From: Glaciihabitans sp.
GTDB taxonomy: Bacteria; Actinomycetota; Actinomycetes; Actinomycetales; Microbacteriaceae
Length of the DNA: 64,000 bases
Assembly: GCA_025464095.1 (NCBI GenBank)
Contig: JAODMF010000013.1
Coordinates: 62,001-126,000, forward strand
Direction: 5' to 3'
Under the pieces are notes generated by a model. It did no database searches. It was not told the DNA's origin and worked only from the letters and a program-made list of their open reading frames with translations. Of this stretch, positions 46,477 to 56,084 are shown piece by piece. The position numbers and the translations under genes are program-made. The number at the start of each line of letters is the position of its first letter. Position 1 is the stretch's first letter.

Positions 46477-46730
46477 CGGGTTGCCTCCTCGAGGGCGGTT
46501 CGGAGGCGCGCGGGATCCACGCGCCAAATGGTGTGCACACGCTCGTTGATGAGCACAACCGGAATCTCGTCGACGTATCGTTCGAGCAGTTCGCCATCAT
46601 CGAGGATGCTGCGCTCCACAACCTGCACCCCGGGGAAGTCGCCGACCACGACGTCGATAACCGCGCGCGCGTCGGCACACAGGTGACAGTCGGGCCGCGT
46701 CAGCAGGGTAAGGATTGCGGGTGCTGGCAC
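46473..46730 (-). CDS. Glutaredoxin-like (DUF836) protein
   Basis: LTLLTRPDCHLCADARAVIDVV...ELLERYVDEIPVVLINE. Confidence 0.87.
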   Translation of the reverse strand: MPAPAILTLLTRPDCHLCADARAVIDVVVGDFPGVQVVERSILDDGELLERYVDEIPVVLINERVHTIWRVDPARLRTALEEATR

Positions 46731-46770
46731 ACCTCGAGCGTAGTCGCCGCCCGTTTAGACTGAGGCCAGC

Positions 46771-47535
46771 ATGTCCTTCCCCGCAGAGCCGCCGAGCACG
46801 CGACCGATCATCGCGTTCTTCGACGTGGACAACACGCTGATGCGCGGGGCGAGCATCTTCCACATCGCCAAGGCGGCGTTTCGGCAGAAATTGCTCACGG
46901 CACGGGACATTGCCCGCTTCACCTGGCAGCAGGCCGTGTTCGTAACCCGCGGCGAGAACCTCGCGCACTTCTCCGCGATCAAAGCCAAGGGCCTTGAACT
47001 CATCGCCGGTCACACCGAGAACGAACTGCGCCAGATCGCGAGTGAGGTCTTCGAACGCGACATCCAGCAGCGGCTCTGGCCAGAGACGGTCGCGCTTACT
47101 CGTGAGCACCTTCGCAAGGGGCACGAGGTGTGGCTGATCACCGCGGCTCCCCAGATCATCGCGCAGGTGATCGCTCAGCGCCTCGGTCTCACCGGCGCGC
47201 TCGGCACCGGAATGAAAGCCGAAAACGGCGTATTCACCGGCGAGTTTGATGGCGGCATGCTGCACGGCGAACAGAAGGCCGTCGCCGCCCGAGCATTTGC
47301 AGAGGCGCTGAATGCCGGCCTCGAGGATTGCTGGGCCTACTCCGATTCGGAGAATGACATCCCGCTGCTCACGCTGGTCGGCCACCGGGTTGTCGTCAAC
47401 CCGGATGCCGCGCTCCGCCGCCACGCGAAGGCCCTCGGCTGGCCGTCGCTCGAACTGAAACGCGGCAGCATCCGCGAGGCGCAGAAACGGGTACGCCGCG
47501 AAGCGCGGCAGGCGGCACGGCGACCGCAAAGTTGA
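46771..47535 (+). CDS. HAD-IB family hydrolase
   Basis: IAFFDVDNTLMRGASIFHIAKAAF; CWAYSDSENDIPLL. Confidence 0.92.
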   Translation: MSFPAEPPSTRPIIAFFDVDNTLMRGASIFHIAKAAFRQKLLTARDIARFTWQQAVFVTRGENLAHFSAIKAKGLELIAGHTENELRQIASEVFERDIQQRLWPETVALTREHLRKGHEVWLITAAPQIIAQVIAQRLGLTGALGTGMKAENGVFTGEFDGGMLHGEQKAVAARAFAEALNAGLEDCWAYSDSENDIPLLTLVGHRVVVNPDAALRRHAKALGWPSLELKRGSIREAQKRVRREARQAARRPQS

Positions 47536-47574
47536 CGGTGGCATTCGTTCACCTTCATGGGGAAGGATATGCCC

Positions 47575-47877
47575 ATGTCCAAGAAGATTGATTCCGCACT
47601 CAAGGACCTCATCAAGGCCCTGCGCAAGCACGCATCCGTCGTCGGCGGAAGCCAGGTATCCCTCAAAAAGGCGCAGCGCGCCACCGCCCGGGTGCAGGCG
47701 GCGGCCACCGTCTACGCCGAAGTCGTGTACGCCAAGAGCGGCGTCGGCAATCCCTTCAGCGACGTCATTGACCCTGGACTCGAACCCGCGACGCTGGAAT
47801 CCCTGACCGCGGAACGCGACGCGATCGCCCTCGGGCTGACCGGCCCCATCCCTACCCAGCACGCTGCGGCGCTGTAG
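47575..47877 (+). CDS. Hypothetical protein
   Basis: MSKKIDSALKDLIKALRKHASVVGGSQVSLKKAQRATARVQAAATVYAEVVYAKSGVGNPF. Confidence 0.6.
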   Translation: MSKKIDSALKDLIKALRKHASVVGGSQVSLKKAQRATARVQAAATVYAEVVYAKSGVGNPFSDVIDPGLEPATLESLTAERDAIALGLTGPIPTQHAAAL

Positions 47878-47903
47878 CGGCGCCATCGCCCACTCACACA
47901 AAA

Positions 47904-47927
47904 AGCGCCAGGCCGTGGCCTGACGCT
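47904..47927 (-). terminator. Intrinsic terminator for the bS22 gene
   Basis: AGCGCCAGGCC-GT-GGCCTGACGCT hairpin with TTTTT on the minus strand. Confidence 0.65.
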
Positions 47928-47972
47928 CATTGGTTGTAGCAACGTGGTCGCTACGAATACTTCTTGTTGCGA

Positions 47973-48071
47973 CTACTTCTTGTTACGACGCTGATGGCGC
48001 GTCTTGCGAAGCAGCTTGCGGTGCTTCTTCTTCGCCATGCGCTTGCGGCGCTTCTTGATGACGGAACCCAT
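47973..48071 (-). CDS. AURKAIP1/COX24 domain protein (ribosomal small-subunit protein bS22-like), 32 aa
   Basis: Own translation: [32 protein letters not shown]; missing from the ORF track because of length. Confidence 0.92.
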   Translation of the reverse strand: MGSVIKKRRKRMAKKKHRKLLRKTRHQRRNKK

Positions 48072-48141
48072 AAATCACCTCGCTGATTGCTGATTGGACC
48101 ACCGGTCCGATCAGAACCGCGGAAGACAATAACGACTTACT

Positions 48142-48336
48142 TTACCCCACCTGCGACGACGGAGTTTCGATGGCCGCCGCCACCGCAGATTCCGGGATGC
48201 GAAACGATCGCCCGAAACGCACAGCTGGCAGCTCGCCGGAGTGAACCAGACGGTAGACCGTCATGTTCGACACCCGCATCATCTCGGCTACCTCAGCGAC
48301 CGTGAGAAAACGGACGTCGGAGAGATCACTCGCCAT
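48142..48336 (-). CDS. Excisionase-type helix-turn-helix DNA-binding protein
   Basis: FLTVAEVAEMMRVSNMTVYRLVHSGELPAVRFGRSFRIPESAV. Confidence 0.9.
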   Translation of the reverse strand: MASDLSDVRFLTVAEVAEMMRVSNMTVYRLVHSGELPAVRFGRSFRIPESAVAAAIETPSSQVG

Positions 48337-48423
48337 TCGTCGCCCCTTTGTTAGCCGGTCGCACCCGTCGCTGTGTTACTGGAGTGCCAGATCGCCAATA
48401 TAGGGGCAGAAGTTGCTCGCCGT

Positions 48424-48894
48424 CTACCTCCCGCCGAGGCGGCGGAACAGCCGACCCAGCGAGTGCTGCGTCCCGCGCAGGGATTCCCTGGTCCTGTGTG
48501 ACCGCTCGGCGACGGCGCGCCCGACTTTCTGGCCGACCTCGGCACCCGACCAGGCGGCGAATGCCGTCGTGCCGTCCGCGTCATCCGGATCGATGCGCGT
48601 CGGATCAAAATCGGCGCTGAGAAAGGGAATGAGCCAGTCCTCGAGCTCCTCAAGCGGACTCGCCTCCAGGCTGTAATACCGGTGCTGGCCCTCATCGCGA
48701 ACGTTGACGAGCCCGTGGTCGCGCAGCACCTTGAGGTGCTTCGAGACCGTCGGCTGGCTGATGCGGAGCTGCTCGACCAGCTCGGTCACACTGAGTTCGC
48801 CACTGTCTGAGTCGCGCGAGACGTAGCGGTCGAGCAGGTGGCGCAGCAGTTCACGGCGCGTTGCGTCGGAGATTACGTCAAAGATGTCCGCCAT
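48424..48894 (-). CDS. ArsR family transcriptional regulator
   Basis: MADIFDVISDATRRELLRHLLDR...LRISQPTVSKHLKVLRDHGLVNVRDEGQHRYYSL. Confidence 0.9.
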   Translation of the reverse strand: MADIFDVISDATRRELLRHLLDRYVSRDSDSGELSVTELVEQLRISQPTVSKHLKVLRDHGLVNVRDEGQHRYYSLEASPLEELEDWLIPFLSADFDPTRIDPDDADGTTAFAAWSGAEVGQKVGRAVAERSHRTRESLRGTQHSLGRLFRRLGGR

Positions 48895-48984
48895 GTCCTC
48901 AGGCTAGCCACCTCCGTCGCCACGGGAAAGCACAGCGACATCGAGCGGTTCTCGAGCGCGACAGAACGGGCTGGTTGCGTCTGG

Positions 48985-49368
48985 CTAGTTGTTTGACGGG
49001 CTCTGGCCGCCCGGAAGCGTCTGGCCGCCCTGGCCGCCCTGCTGGCCACCCTGCCCACCCTGACCGGGACCACGGAAACCGCCGCCGGGGCCGCCCGCGC
49101 CGCCAGTGCGAAATGACTGGCCCGAATTTCCGGCCGGGTTGATCGTCGTTCCCACGAGGATGCCGCCGCCGAACGCACCCCCGAGAAGAACTACCGCGCC
49201 GACGATAATTGCGGCGAGCGCGAGGCCGCCAATGCCCCCTGCACGCCGCGAGGGGAGAGTGGCCGCGGAAATGGGAGCCGATTGGCCCGCGGTCTCAGCC
49301 GGCGCCAGTTCGGCAGGCGCAGGTCCGCGCTTCTGCGCGGGAAAGGTGTCGGTCGGTGAGTCTGGCAT
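48985..49368 (-). CDS. Hypothetical membrane protein with Gly/Gln-rich C-terminus
   Basis: MPDSPTDTFPAQKRG...GGLALAAIIVGAVVLLGGAFGGGILVG...GGPGGGFRGPGQGGQGGQQGGQGGQ. Confidence 0.65.
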   Translation of the reverse strand: MPDSPTDTFPAQKRGPAPAELAPAETAGQSAPISAATLPSRRAGGIGGLALAAIIVGAVVLLGGAFGGGILVGTTINPAGNSGQSFRTGGAGGPGGGFRGPGQGGQGGQQGGQGGQTLPGGQSPSNN

Positions 49369-49518
49369 GGGTGATTCCTCTCGCTCGGCAGCAGTATCGA
49401 CACCTTGCCTATCAACCGCATAAGAACGACCCGGCCTGGCGCTGAGCACAAGGGGCTTCCCGACAATCGCCCACATCGCTACCGTCGTGACCGGTATCAA
49501 TCGGGCAATCGAACGGAG

Positions 49519-49989
49519 ATGCGCATGCACACTCGCGCCGCTCGACCTGCCTTTCTCGTTCCGGCCCTGGCTGTTGCGGTCGCGGTGGCCCTCTCGGGGT
49601 GCGCACCCAGCGCCTCCTCGAACCGAAGCACACTCTCGAGTGCCACCTCGGCATCCCTCGCGACAGTGCAGACGGCGGCGCTGGCCATCGCGCAACTGAA
49701 GAGCGGCACGTCGACGAACGCCGTCACCATCACGGCACTCGGCGACATGCTGAAACGGGCAACGGATTCCCGGTCGCAGGTCAGCCAGTTGGACGCCGCC
49801 AGCGCCGCGGATGATGCCCGTCGCGACCGCGTCACCGTCGGCATCGACGCGGCCATTACGGCACTGACGGACGGACGCCAGTCGATCATCGGCGCGTCCG
49901 GCGCGAAGAGCCAGGACACCGTCCTCGCCGAACTGGCGGCCGCGGCGAAGCGACTCGGCGCCCTGGACAAGCAATTGGCCAGCTCGTGA
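49519..49989 (+). CDS. Putative lipoprotein
   Basis: MRMHTRAARPAFLVPALAVAVAVALSGCAPS lipobox. Confidence 0.75.
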   Translation: MRMHTRAARPAFLVPALAVAVAVALSGCAPSASSNRSTLSSATSASLATVQTAALAIAQLKSGTSTNAVTITALGDMLKRATDSRSQVSQLDAASAADDARRDRVTVGIDAAITALTDGRQSIIGASGAKSQDTVLAELAAAAKRLGALDKQLASS

Positions 49990-51215
49990 AGGTCGTTCTC
50001 GCTGTAGCCCTCGGGGTACTCACGGCCATCGGTGGCTTTCTCGATATCGGTGACCTGGTCACGAGCGCCGTTGTCGGCTCCCGGTTTGGGCTTTCCCTCG
50101 CGTGGGTGGTGATCATCGGCATCATTGGCATCTGCCTCTTCGCGCACATGTCTGGCCGCGTGGCCGCAGTCAGCGGCCGGGCGACCTTCGAGATCATTCG
50201 TGAGCGCCTCGGGGCGCGTGCGGCAACGGCAAATCTCGCGGCGTCCTTCCTGGTGAACCTCATGACGCTCACCGCGGAGGTGGGCGGCATCGCCCTGGCG
50301 CTGCAACTCGCGAGTGGCGTCGGGCCGCTGCTATGGATGCCCGTGGCCGCATTCGCCGTCTGGCTGGTCATCTGGCGTGTGAAGTTTTCCGCAATGGAGA
50401 ACGTCACGGGACTCCTCGGACTCACGCTCATCGTTTTCGCGGTGGCACTCTTCCTGCTCGGCCCGAACTGGGCGGACCTGGCGCACCAGGCGTTCCAGCC
50501 GAAGGTTCCCGCGAGCGAGGGCCCGGCGACGTACTGGTACTACGCCATCGCCCTGTTCGGTGCCGCCATGACCCCCTACGAGGTGTTCTTCTTCTCCTCC
50601 GGCGCCGTGGAAGAGAAGTGGACCGCTAAGGACCTCTGGCAGTCCCGGATCAACGTGCTCATCGGGTTTCCCCTGGGGGGCATCCTGTCGCTGTCCATCG
50701 CGGCGTGTGCAGCCGTCGTCCTGCTGCCCAGGACCATCTCCGTGACCTCGCTGTCGCAGGTGGTTCTCCCCGTGGCGGAAGCCGGCGGCAAGCTGGCGGT
50801 CGCCTTCGCTATCGTCGGCTTCGTCGCGGCCACGTTCGGCGCCGCCCTGGAGACGACACTGTCGAGCGGCTACACGCTCTCGCAGTTTCTCGGCTGGTCG
50901 TGGGGAAAGTTCCGCAAGCCGAGGGACGCCGCGCGGTTCCACCTCGTCATGGTGATCTCGCTCGTGGTGGGCCTTGGCGTGCTCATGACCGGCGTCGACC
51001 CGGTGCAGGTCACGGAGTTCTCCGTCGTCTTCTCCGCGATCGCACTGCCGCTGACCTACCTGCCGATCCTCATCGTCGCGAACGACCCTGAGTACATGGG
51101 CACGTTCGTGAACGGCAAGGTGACCAACTTCTTTGCGCAGATCTTCCTGGTGATCATCCTCATTGCCTCGCTTGCGGCCATTCCACTCATGATCATTACG
51201 GGGGCGGGCGCATGA
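49986..51215 (+). CDS. Nramp family divalent metal transporter
   Basis: GGFLDIGDLVTSAVVGSRFGLSLAWVVIIGIIGICLFAHMSGRVAAVSGR. Confidence 0.88.
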   Translation: MKVVLAVALGVLTAIGGFLDIGDLVTSAVVGSRFGLSLAWVVIIGIIGICLFAHMSGRVAAVSGRATFEIIRERLGARAATANLAASFLVNLMTLTAEVGGIALALQLASGVGPLLWMPVAAFAVWLVIWRVKFSAMENVTGLLGLTLIVFAVALFLLGPNWADLAHQAFQPKVPASEGPATYWYYAIALFGAAMTPYEVFFFSSGAVEEKWTAKDLWQSRINVLIGFPLGGILSLSIAACAAVVLLPRTISVTSLSQVVLPVAEAGGKLAVAFAIVGFVAATFGAALETTLSSGYTLSQFLGWSWGKFRKPRDAARFHLVMVISLVVGLGVLMTGVDPVQVTEFSVVFSAIALPLTYLPILIVANDPEYMGTFVNGKVTNFFAQIFLVIILIASLAAIPLMIITGAGA

Positions 51216-51613
51216 CCGACGAGACCCTTCCGAAACCGAACTACACCGGCCGAGTGGTGGATGCCCAGCTCCAGCTGCTGGACCGGCAGGTGCTCGACGA
51301 CACGGGCAAACCGGTGTGCGTCGTGGACGACATCGAGGTCGCCGGTATCGAGCTCGGGCAACGGATGCTTCGCGACGCGCCAGCGCCGACGATCGACGCC
51401 CTGCTCAGCGGCCCGGTATTTCTCACTCGCGTCTTCGGCGGCAGGCCACCCACGTCGCGCCTGTTCCGCATCCCGTGGGCGAAGGTCCGCAACCTGGGCA
51501 CCGCTATTGAGCTCAGCGTTGGCTCCGAGAGCCTCGATGCCTCATGGACTGAGCGCTGGACGCGCGATCACGTCATCGGCCGGATTCCGGGGGCACGCCA
51601 TGATCCTGAGTGA
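51212..51613 (+). CDS. PRC-barrel-like protein in Nramp operon
   Basis: LLDRQVLDDTGKPVCVVDDIEVAGIE; ATGA overlap with Nramp. Confidence 0.55.
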   Translation: MTDETLPKPNYTGRVVDAQLQLLDRQVLDDTGKPVCVVDDIEVAGIELGQRMLRDAPAPTIDALLSGPVFLTRVFGGRPPTSRLFRIPWAKVRNLGTAIELSVGSESLDASWTERWTRDHVIGRIPGARHDPE

Positions 51614-51929
51614 CGTACTGAAGAACGACGTTTTCGATGCCGACGGAAGCCGGCTCGGCCGGGTGATCGACGTACGGTTCGAAATTGTTGGGGCCGCGAA
51701 GTCCGCGCCGGCCAAGACCATCCTTCGCGGCCTCGTAGTCAGTCCGCGCTCGGGTTCCTCATTCCTTGGCTACGAGCGCAACGAGGTGAACGCCCCGTTC
51801 CTCATCGCGTGGCTGCTCAACCGCAGGCACCGCGGTGCCTTCTTCGTCGAGTGGTCAGAGGTGAGTTCGATCGACCGGGGCACCGTTGCGCTGCGCCGCA
51901 ACTTCACCAGGTACAGCGTGCTCACCTAG
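51600..51929 (+). CDS. PRC-barrel-like protein in Nramp operon
   Basis: MILSDVLKNDVFDADGSRLGRVIDVRFEIVG... Confidence 0.65.
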   Translation: MILSDVLKNDVFDADGSRLGRVIDVRFEIVGAAKSAPAKTILRGLVVSPRSGSSFLGYERNEVNAPFLIAWLLNRRHRGAFFVEWSEVSSIDRGTVALRRNFTRYSVLT

Positions 51930-52750
51930 GTGGCTAGCTCTTTCGCCCGAGCCAGCGCGGATGCCGTTGCCCGGTCGAACAGGTGCTTGAGGTTCGCCGA
52001 TTCCAGCACGCCGATCGCACGCTCGGTTGTGCCGTGTGGACTCGTCACCCGGCGACGCAGCTCCGCTGGACCGACATCACTCGCGACGAGCAGTTCGGCC
52101 GCCCCGAGGAAAGTCTGGTTCACCATCGTTGCGGCTTCGCTCGCCGAGAAGCCGAGGTCGACGGCGGTGCTCGTGAGCTGCTCGACCAGGTAGAAGACGT
52201 ACGCGGGGCCGGAGCCGGAGATGGTGCTGAGGGCATCCATCTTGTTCTCCGGAACCTGCAGCACGGTGCCGACGGTCTCGAACAGCGTGCGCGCACGGGC
52301 AATATCCTCGGCACTGGCACTCGCGCCGCCGGCGAGTCCGGTGACCGCGCGGCCCAGCACGGCCGGCGTGTTGGGCATGGCACGAACGACCGCCGCCTGC
52401 GGCGCGATGGCCTCCATGCTCGCCGTTGTCACCCCCGCGGCGATACTGATGACGATGGTGCCGGGCGCGAGAGTCGGCGCGATCGAGAGCAGCAGGTCGG
52501 CGACCATGCCGGGCTTGACGCCCAGGATGACGATGCCCGCGCCATCGACCGCGCGCACGTTGCCGAGCGGGTCATCCTCGAGCGCGTAGGCGGTGACCAC
52601 GTCCGATGCGAGCGGCGCCGCCTTCGCCCGGCTGCGATTGGTGACGCGAATTCCACCCTGAACCTCGATGCCGGACGCGAGGAGGCCGGAGAGGATCGCA
52701 CCGCCCATCGAACCGACGCCGAGCATTGAAATCGTGGGGAGAGAGGCCAT
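51926..52750 (-). CDS. proC: Pyrroline-5-carboxylate reductase
   Basis: MLGVGSMGGAILSGLLASG...VILGVKPGMVADLL...RAMPNTPAVLGRAVTGLA...SGSGPAYVFYLVEQL. Confidence 0.95.
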   Translation of the reverse strand: MASLPTISMLGVGSMGGAILSGLLASGIEVQGGIRVTNRSRAKAAPLASDVVTAYALEDDPLGNVRAVDGAGIVILGVKPGMVADLLLSIAPTLAPGTIVISIAAGVTTASMEAIAPQAAVVRAMPNTPAVLGRAVTGLAGGASASAEDIARARTLFETVGTVLQVPENKMDALSTISGSGPAYVFYLVEQLTSTAVDLGFSASEAATMVNQTFLGAAELLVASDVGPAELRRRVTSPHGTTERAIGVLESANLKHLFDRATASALARAKELAT

Positions 52751-52772
52751 GGCCCCATCCTAGGATTGGCCT

Positions 52773-53735
52773 ATGAGCACTGAGGGTGGAACTCGAGCGA
52801 TCCTGGCCGCCGGCGGCGCAAACCTCGGTATCGCGATCGTGAAGTTCATCGCCTTCCTCATCTCGGGCTCAAGCTCGATGCTGGCGGAAAGCGTGCACTC
52901 GCTCGCCGACACCGGCAACCAGGGCCTCCTGCTGCTCGGCGGGCGGAAGTCCCGCAAGTCACCGGATGCCTCGCATCCGTTCGGCTACGGCAGGGAGCGC
53001 TACGTATACGCGTTCGTCGTGTCAATCGTGCTGTTCTCGGTCGGCGGCGTGTTCTCCGTGTACGAGGGAATCCAGAAGATCGGGCAACCGCACCCGCTCG
53101 AGGCTCCCTGGGTGCCGATCGGCGTGCTGCTTGCGGCGATCGTGCTCGAAGCCTTCTCCTTCCGCACCGCCATCCGCGAGTCGAATCGCACCCGCGGCAC
53201 GGACTCGTGGGTGCAATTCATCCGCCACTCCAAGGCGCCCGAGCTGCCCGTTGTGCTGCTGGAGGACTTCGCCGCCCTCGTCGGGCTCGTGCTCGCGCTT
53301 CTCGGTGTCGGGCTGACGGTGATCACCGGCAACAGCGTTTTCGACGGGATCGGCACCCTCTGCATCGGCGTTCTGCTCATTCTGGTGGCGCTGGTGCTCG
53401 GCATGGAGACCAAGAGCCTGCTGGTGGGCGAGGGCGCGCGACCGGGCGACCTGTCGTCCATCCGGGATGCCATCAACGCCCACCCTGACGTGGAAGCGCT
53501 CATCCACATCAAGACCCTCTACCTCGGGCCGGACGAGCTGCTGGTCGGCGCCAAGGTTGCGTTCGCCCGGTCGCAGCGGCTCGCGGATGTCGCTACCGCG
53601 ATCAATTCGGTTGAGGCCGCGATCCGCGAGGCGGTCCCGGAGGCCCGCCTGATCTACATCGAGCCGGATGTGTACGTGGCGCCGTCGGACGGCAGTGCGA
53701 ACACCGAGTCCATAGTGATCAAGGCCTCCGACTAG
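52773..53735 (+). CDS. Cation diffusion facilitator family transporter
   Basis: GSSSMLAESVHSLADTGNQGLLLLGGRKSRKSPDASHPFGYGRERYVYAF. Confidence 0.92.
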   Translation: MSTEGGTRAILAAGGANLGIAIVKFIAFLISGSSSMLAESVHSLADTGNQGLLLLGGRKSRKSPDASHPFGYGRERYVYAFVVSIVLFSVGGVFSVYEGIQKIGQPHPLEAPWVPIGVLLAAIVLEAFSFRTAIRESNRTRGTDSWVQFIRHSKAPELPVVLLEDFAALVGLVLALLGVGLTVITGNSVFDGIGTLCIGVLLILVALVLGMETKSLLVGEGARPGDLSSIRDAINAHPDVEALIHIKTLYLGPDELLVGAKVAFARSQRLADVATAINSVEAAIREAVPEARLIYIEPDVYVAPSDGSANTESIVIKASD

Positions 53736-53750
53736 CTCCCCTCCTCCTCA

Positions 53751-53811
53751 CGCGAATTGCCCACTTTGGTCGGTATTCGCGGGTGTATAGCGACCAAAGT
53801 AGGCAACTCGG
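53751..53811. repeat. Intergenic palindrome, family CGAGTTG-YC, copy 3
   Basis: CGCGAATTGCCCACTTTGGTCGGTA ... TAGCGACCAAAGTAGGCAACTCGG between convergent genes. Confidence 0.82.
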
Positions 53812-53816
53812 GTATG

Positions 53817-54269
53817 TCAGCGACGGGATTGGAAGAAGCGCTGCAGCAGCAGCGTCGACTCCTCGGCGCGCACCCCTGCGAACACCTCGACCTGGTGGTT
53901 CAGCCTGCGGTCCCGCAGGAGGTCGTACACACTGCCGACAGCGCCGGCCTTGTCGTCCCACGCTCCGAAGACCACCCGCGGAATGCGGGCGGAAAGGATG
54001 GCACCCGCGCACATCACGCACGGCTCGAGGGTGACCACAAGGGTCGCTTCCGTGAGGTGCCAGTCGCCCAGTGACGCCGCGGCGGCGCGAATCGCAACCA
54101 CCTCGGCATGCGCGGTGGGATCCTGCTTCAGCTCGCGCTCGTTGCGACCGCGGCCGATCACCTCACCCGATGCGGAGAGCACAAGCGCCGCGACCGGAAC
54201 ATCACCGGTGGTCAGGGCGAGGCGTGCGTCAGCGAGGGCTTCGAGCATCCACTCGTCGTAGCGTTCCAC
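53817..54269 (-). CDS. tadA: tRNA adenosine deaminase / nucleoside deaminase
   Basis: DPTAHAEVVAIRAAAASLGDWHLTEATLVVTLEPCVMCAGAI. Confidence 0.93.
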   Translation of the reverse strand: MERYDEWMLEALADARLALTTGDVPVAALVLSASGEVIGRGRNERELKQDPTAHAEVVAIRAAAASLGDWHLTEATLVVTLEPCVMCAGAILSARIPRVVFGAWDDKAGAVGSVYDLLRDRRLNHQVEVFAGVRAEESTLLLQRFFQSRR

Positions 54270-54295
54270 TGGCGGCCCTCCGATAGATTGAGCCT

Positions 54296-54928
54296 ATGCG
54301 AGTACACGTTGCCGACCACCCGCTCGTCACCCACAAGCTCACCGTGTTGCGCGACAAGAACACACCCTCCCCGACCTTCCGGGCGCTCGCCGAAGAGCTC
54401 ATGACACTGCTCGCGTACGAGGCGACCCGCAACGTGCGCACCCACATCGTGGAGGTCGAGACGCCGGTCGCGAAGGCACAGGGACTCGCCATCAGCTCGC
54501 CGCGTCCCCTGGTCGTGCCGATCCTGCGCGCCGGGCTCGGCATGCTGGAGGGGATGGTCAAACTCATCCCGACGGCGGAGGTTGGCTTTCTCGGAATGGT
54601 GCGCGACGAGGAGACTCTGCAGCCGACGACCTACGCCGAGCGCCTGCCCGACGACCTCTCCAATCGCCAGTGCTTCGTGCTGGACCCCATGCTCGCGACC
54701 GGCGGATCCCTCATCGCCGCGATCGACTTCCTGCTTGCCCGCGGCGCGGTGGATGTCACGGCGGTCTGCCTGATCGCCGCCCCGGAGGGCCTGGCCGCGG
54801 TCGAGAAGGCGATGGAAGGCCGCGAGGTAACGATCGTGCTCGGCGCCGTGGACGAGAAACTCAACGAGGTCGGCTACATCGTCCCTGGCCTCGGGGATGC
54901 CGGCGACCGGCTCTACGGCCTGGTCTGA
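54296..54928 (+). CDS. upp: Uracil phosphoribosyltransferase
   Basis: [60 protein letters not shown]. Confidence 0.96.
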   Translation: MRVHVADHPLVTHKLTVLRDKNTPSPTFRALAEELMTLLAYEATRNVRTHIVEVETPVAKAQGLAISSPRPLVVPILRAGLGMLEGMVKLIPTAEVGFLGMVRDEETLQPTTYAERLPDDLSNRQCFVLDPMLATGGSLIAAIDFLLARGAVDVTAVCLIAAPEGLAAVEKAMEGREVTIVLGAVDEKLNEVGYIVPGLGDAGDRLYGLV

Positions 54929-55069
54929 TTCGCCACTCCCCGACGGCTTTCGCTCAGGACGAAGATCCACCCGCGGGGCGCGAACGCGTGCAGCCTCGGC
55001 GGGGCGATAATCCAGTGAATGTGCCCGCTCAGTTTGACAATTCCTGCGTCTGTGCAAGATAGTTGCTTC

Positions 55070-55171
55070 ATGACTGTGAACGTGCACGCCCTGAGCCCCT
55101 TTGAGGCCCGTGGGACTGCCGGCATGATGATGCCGGCTGGCGCTGTCATGTGTTGTCGAATGTGTGCCTAA
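55070..55171 (+). CDS. Cys-rich 33-aa upstream ORF (putative leader peptide)
   Basis: Own translation: MTVNVHALSPFEARGTAGMMMPAGAVMCCRMCA*; contains GCCGGCATGATGATGCCGGC hairpin; upstream of winged-helix regulator. Confidence 0.5.
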   Translation: MTVNVHALSPFEARGTAGMMMPAGAVMCCRMCA

Positions 55172-55343
55172 TCCGGCCAACTCTCGCCGGGCTCGGTTAC
55201 TCCTCTTCTGAATGATGAGACCAGAGCTCCCGGATGCCACCCTGCCAGAGCAGGGGTCATCCCGCACCCAACACCGCGACACCACTCTCGAAGGATCACC
55301 TCTCATTCCCGAGGACCTTCACAGCACCCAAGGAATTGACCTC

Positions 55344-56045
55344 ATGTCACTCGCAACCCTCGACCTTCCCACCGCCCGCCCCGTTACTCCGCTCGCGCCG
55401 GTACCCGACGTCCCGGATGCCACTCCGCGCCTGCGCGCCGTGCCAGACGGCACCGAGGCCCGCGGCTTCGTTCTCTATGTCGGTATCGACGAGGCGAAGG
55501 CAGCGGACTCCGGCACCGATCTCGGCAAGATCGTCGAGCAGCTCAAGCAGCTCGCCGCCCAGCTCGCCCCCGCATCCGAAACCTATGCGGCCGTCGCGCT
55601 CGCACCGCGCGGTGCCGGCGGACGCGATGTGGATGTCGTGCGTCTCGCCCTGCAGGACCCCGCCGCGCTCGCGAAGCACCGCCAGGTTGAGGAGCCGGTC
55701 GCGAAGCCCAAGGGTGGCGTGATCATCGACATCTCGCGCAAGCGCCTCGTGCTCGACGGCGAATCGGCCGCGCTCACCTACAAGGAATTTGAGCTGCTGC
55801 AGTACCTGGTGCTGCGCGAGGGCCGCACGATCGACCGCTCCGAGCTCATCACCTCGCTGTGGGCGGCTGGCGACGAGGAGATTCCCAACGAGCGCACGAT
55901 CGACGTTCACGTGCGCCGACTGCGCGCGAAGCTCGGCGCGTACGAAGACATCGTGCGGACCGTGCGGGGTGTCGGCTACCGTTTCGACCGTCACGCTGAC
56001 GTGTCGATTCGCTACGCATCCACGCCTTCGCCTGACTTCTTCTAG
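55344..56045 (+). CDS. Winged-helix (OmpR-type) transcriptional regulator
   Basis: LVLDGESAALTYKEFELLQYLVLREGRTIDRSELITSLW...ERTIDVHVRRLRAKLGAYEDIVRTVRGVGYRF; no canonical receiver domain. Confidence 0.87.
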   Translation: MSLATLDLPTARPVTPLAPVPDVPDATPRLRAVPDGTEARGFVLYVGIDEAKAADSGTDLGKIVEQLKQLAAQLAPASETYAAVALAPRGAGGRDVDVVRLALQDPAALAKHRQVEEPVAKPKGGVIIDISRKRLVLDGESAALTYKEFELLQYLVLREGRTIDRSELITSLWAAGDEEIPNERTIDVHVRRLRAKLGAYEDIVRTVRGVGYRFDRHADVSIRYASTPSPDFF

Positions 56046-56084
56046 AACCCGACTGCTGCCGGGTGGCATTGCGCCCGGCACGGG

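Noticed and set aside
48985-49130. G/C-rich short repeats (GGCCGCCCTG...) as a regulatory repeat
   Set aside because: Explained by the Gly/Gln-rich C-terminus of 48985..49368.
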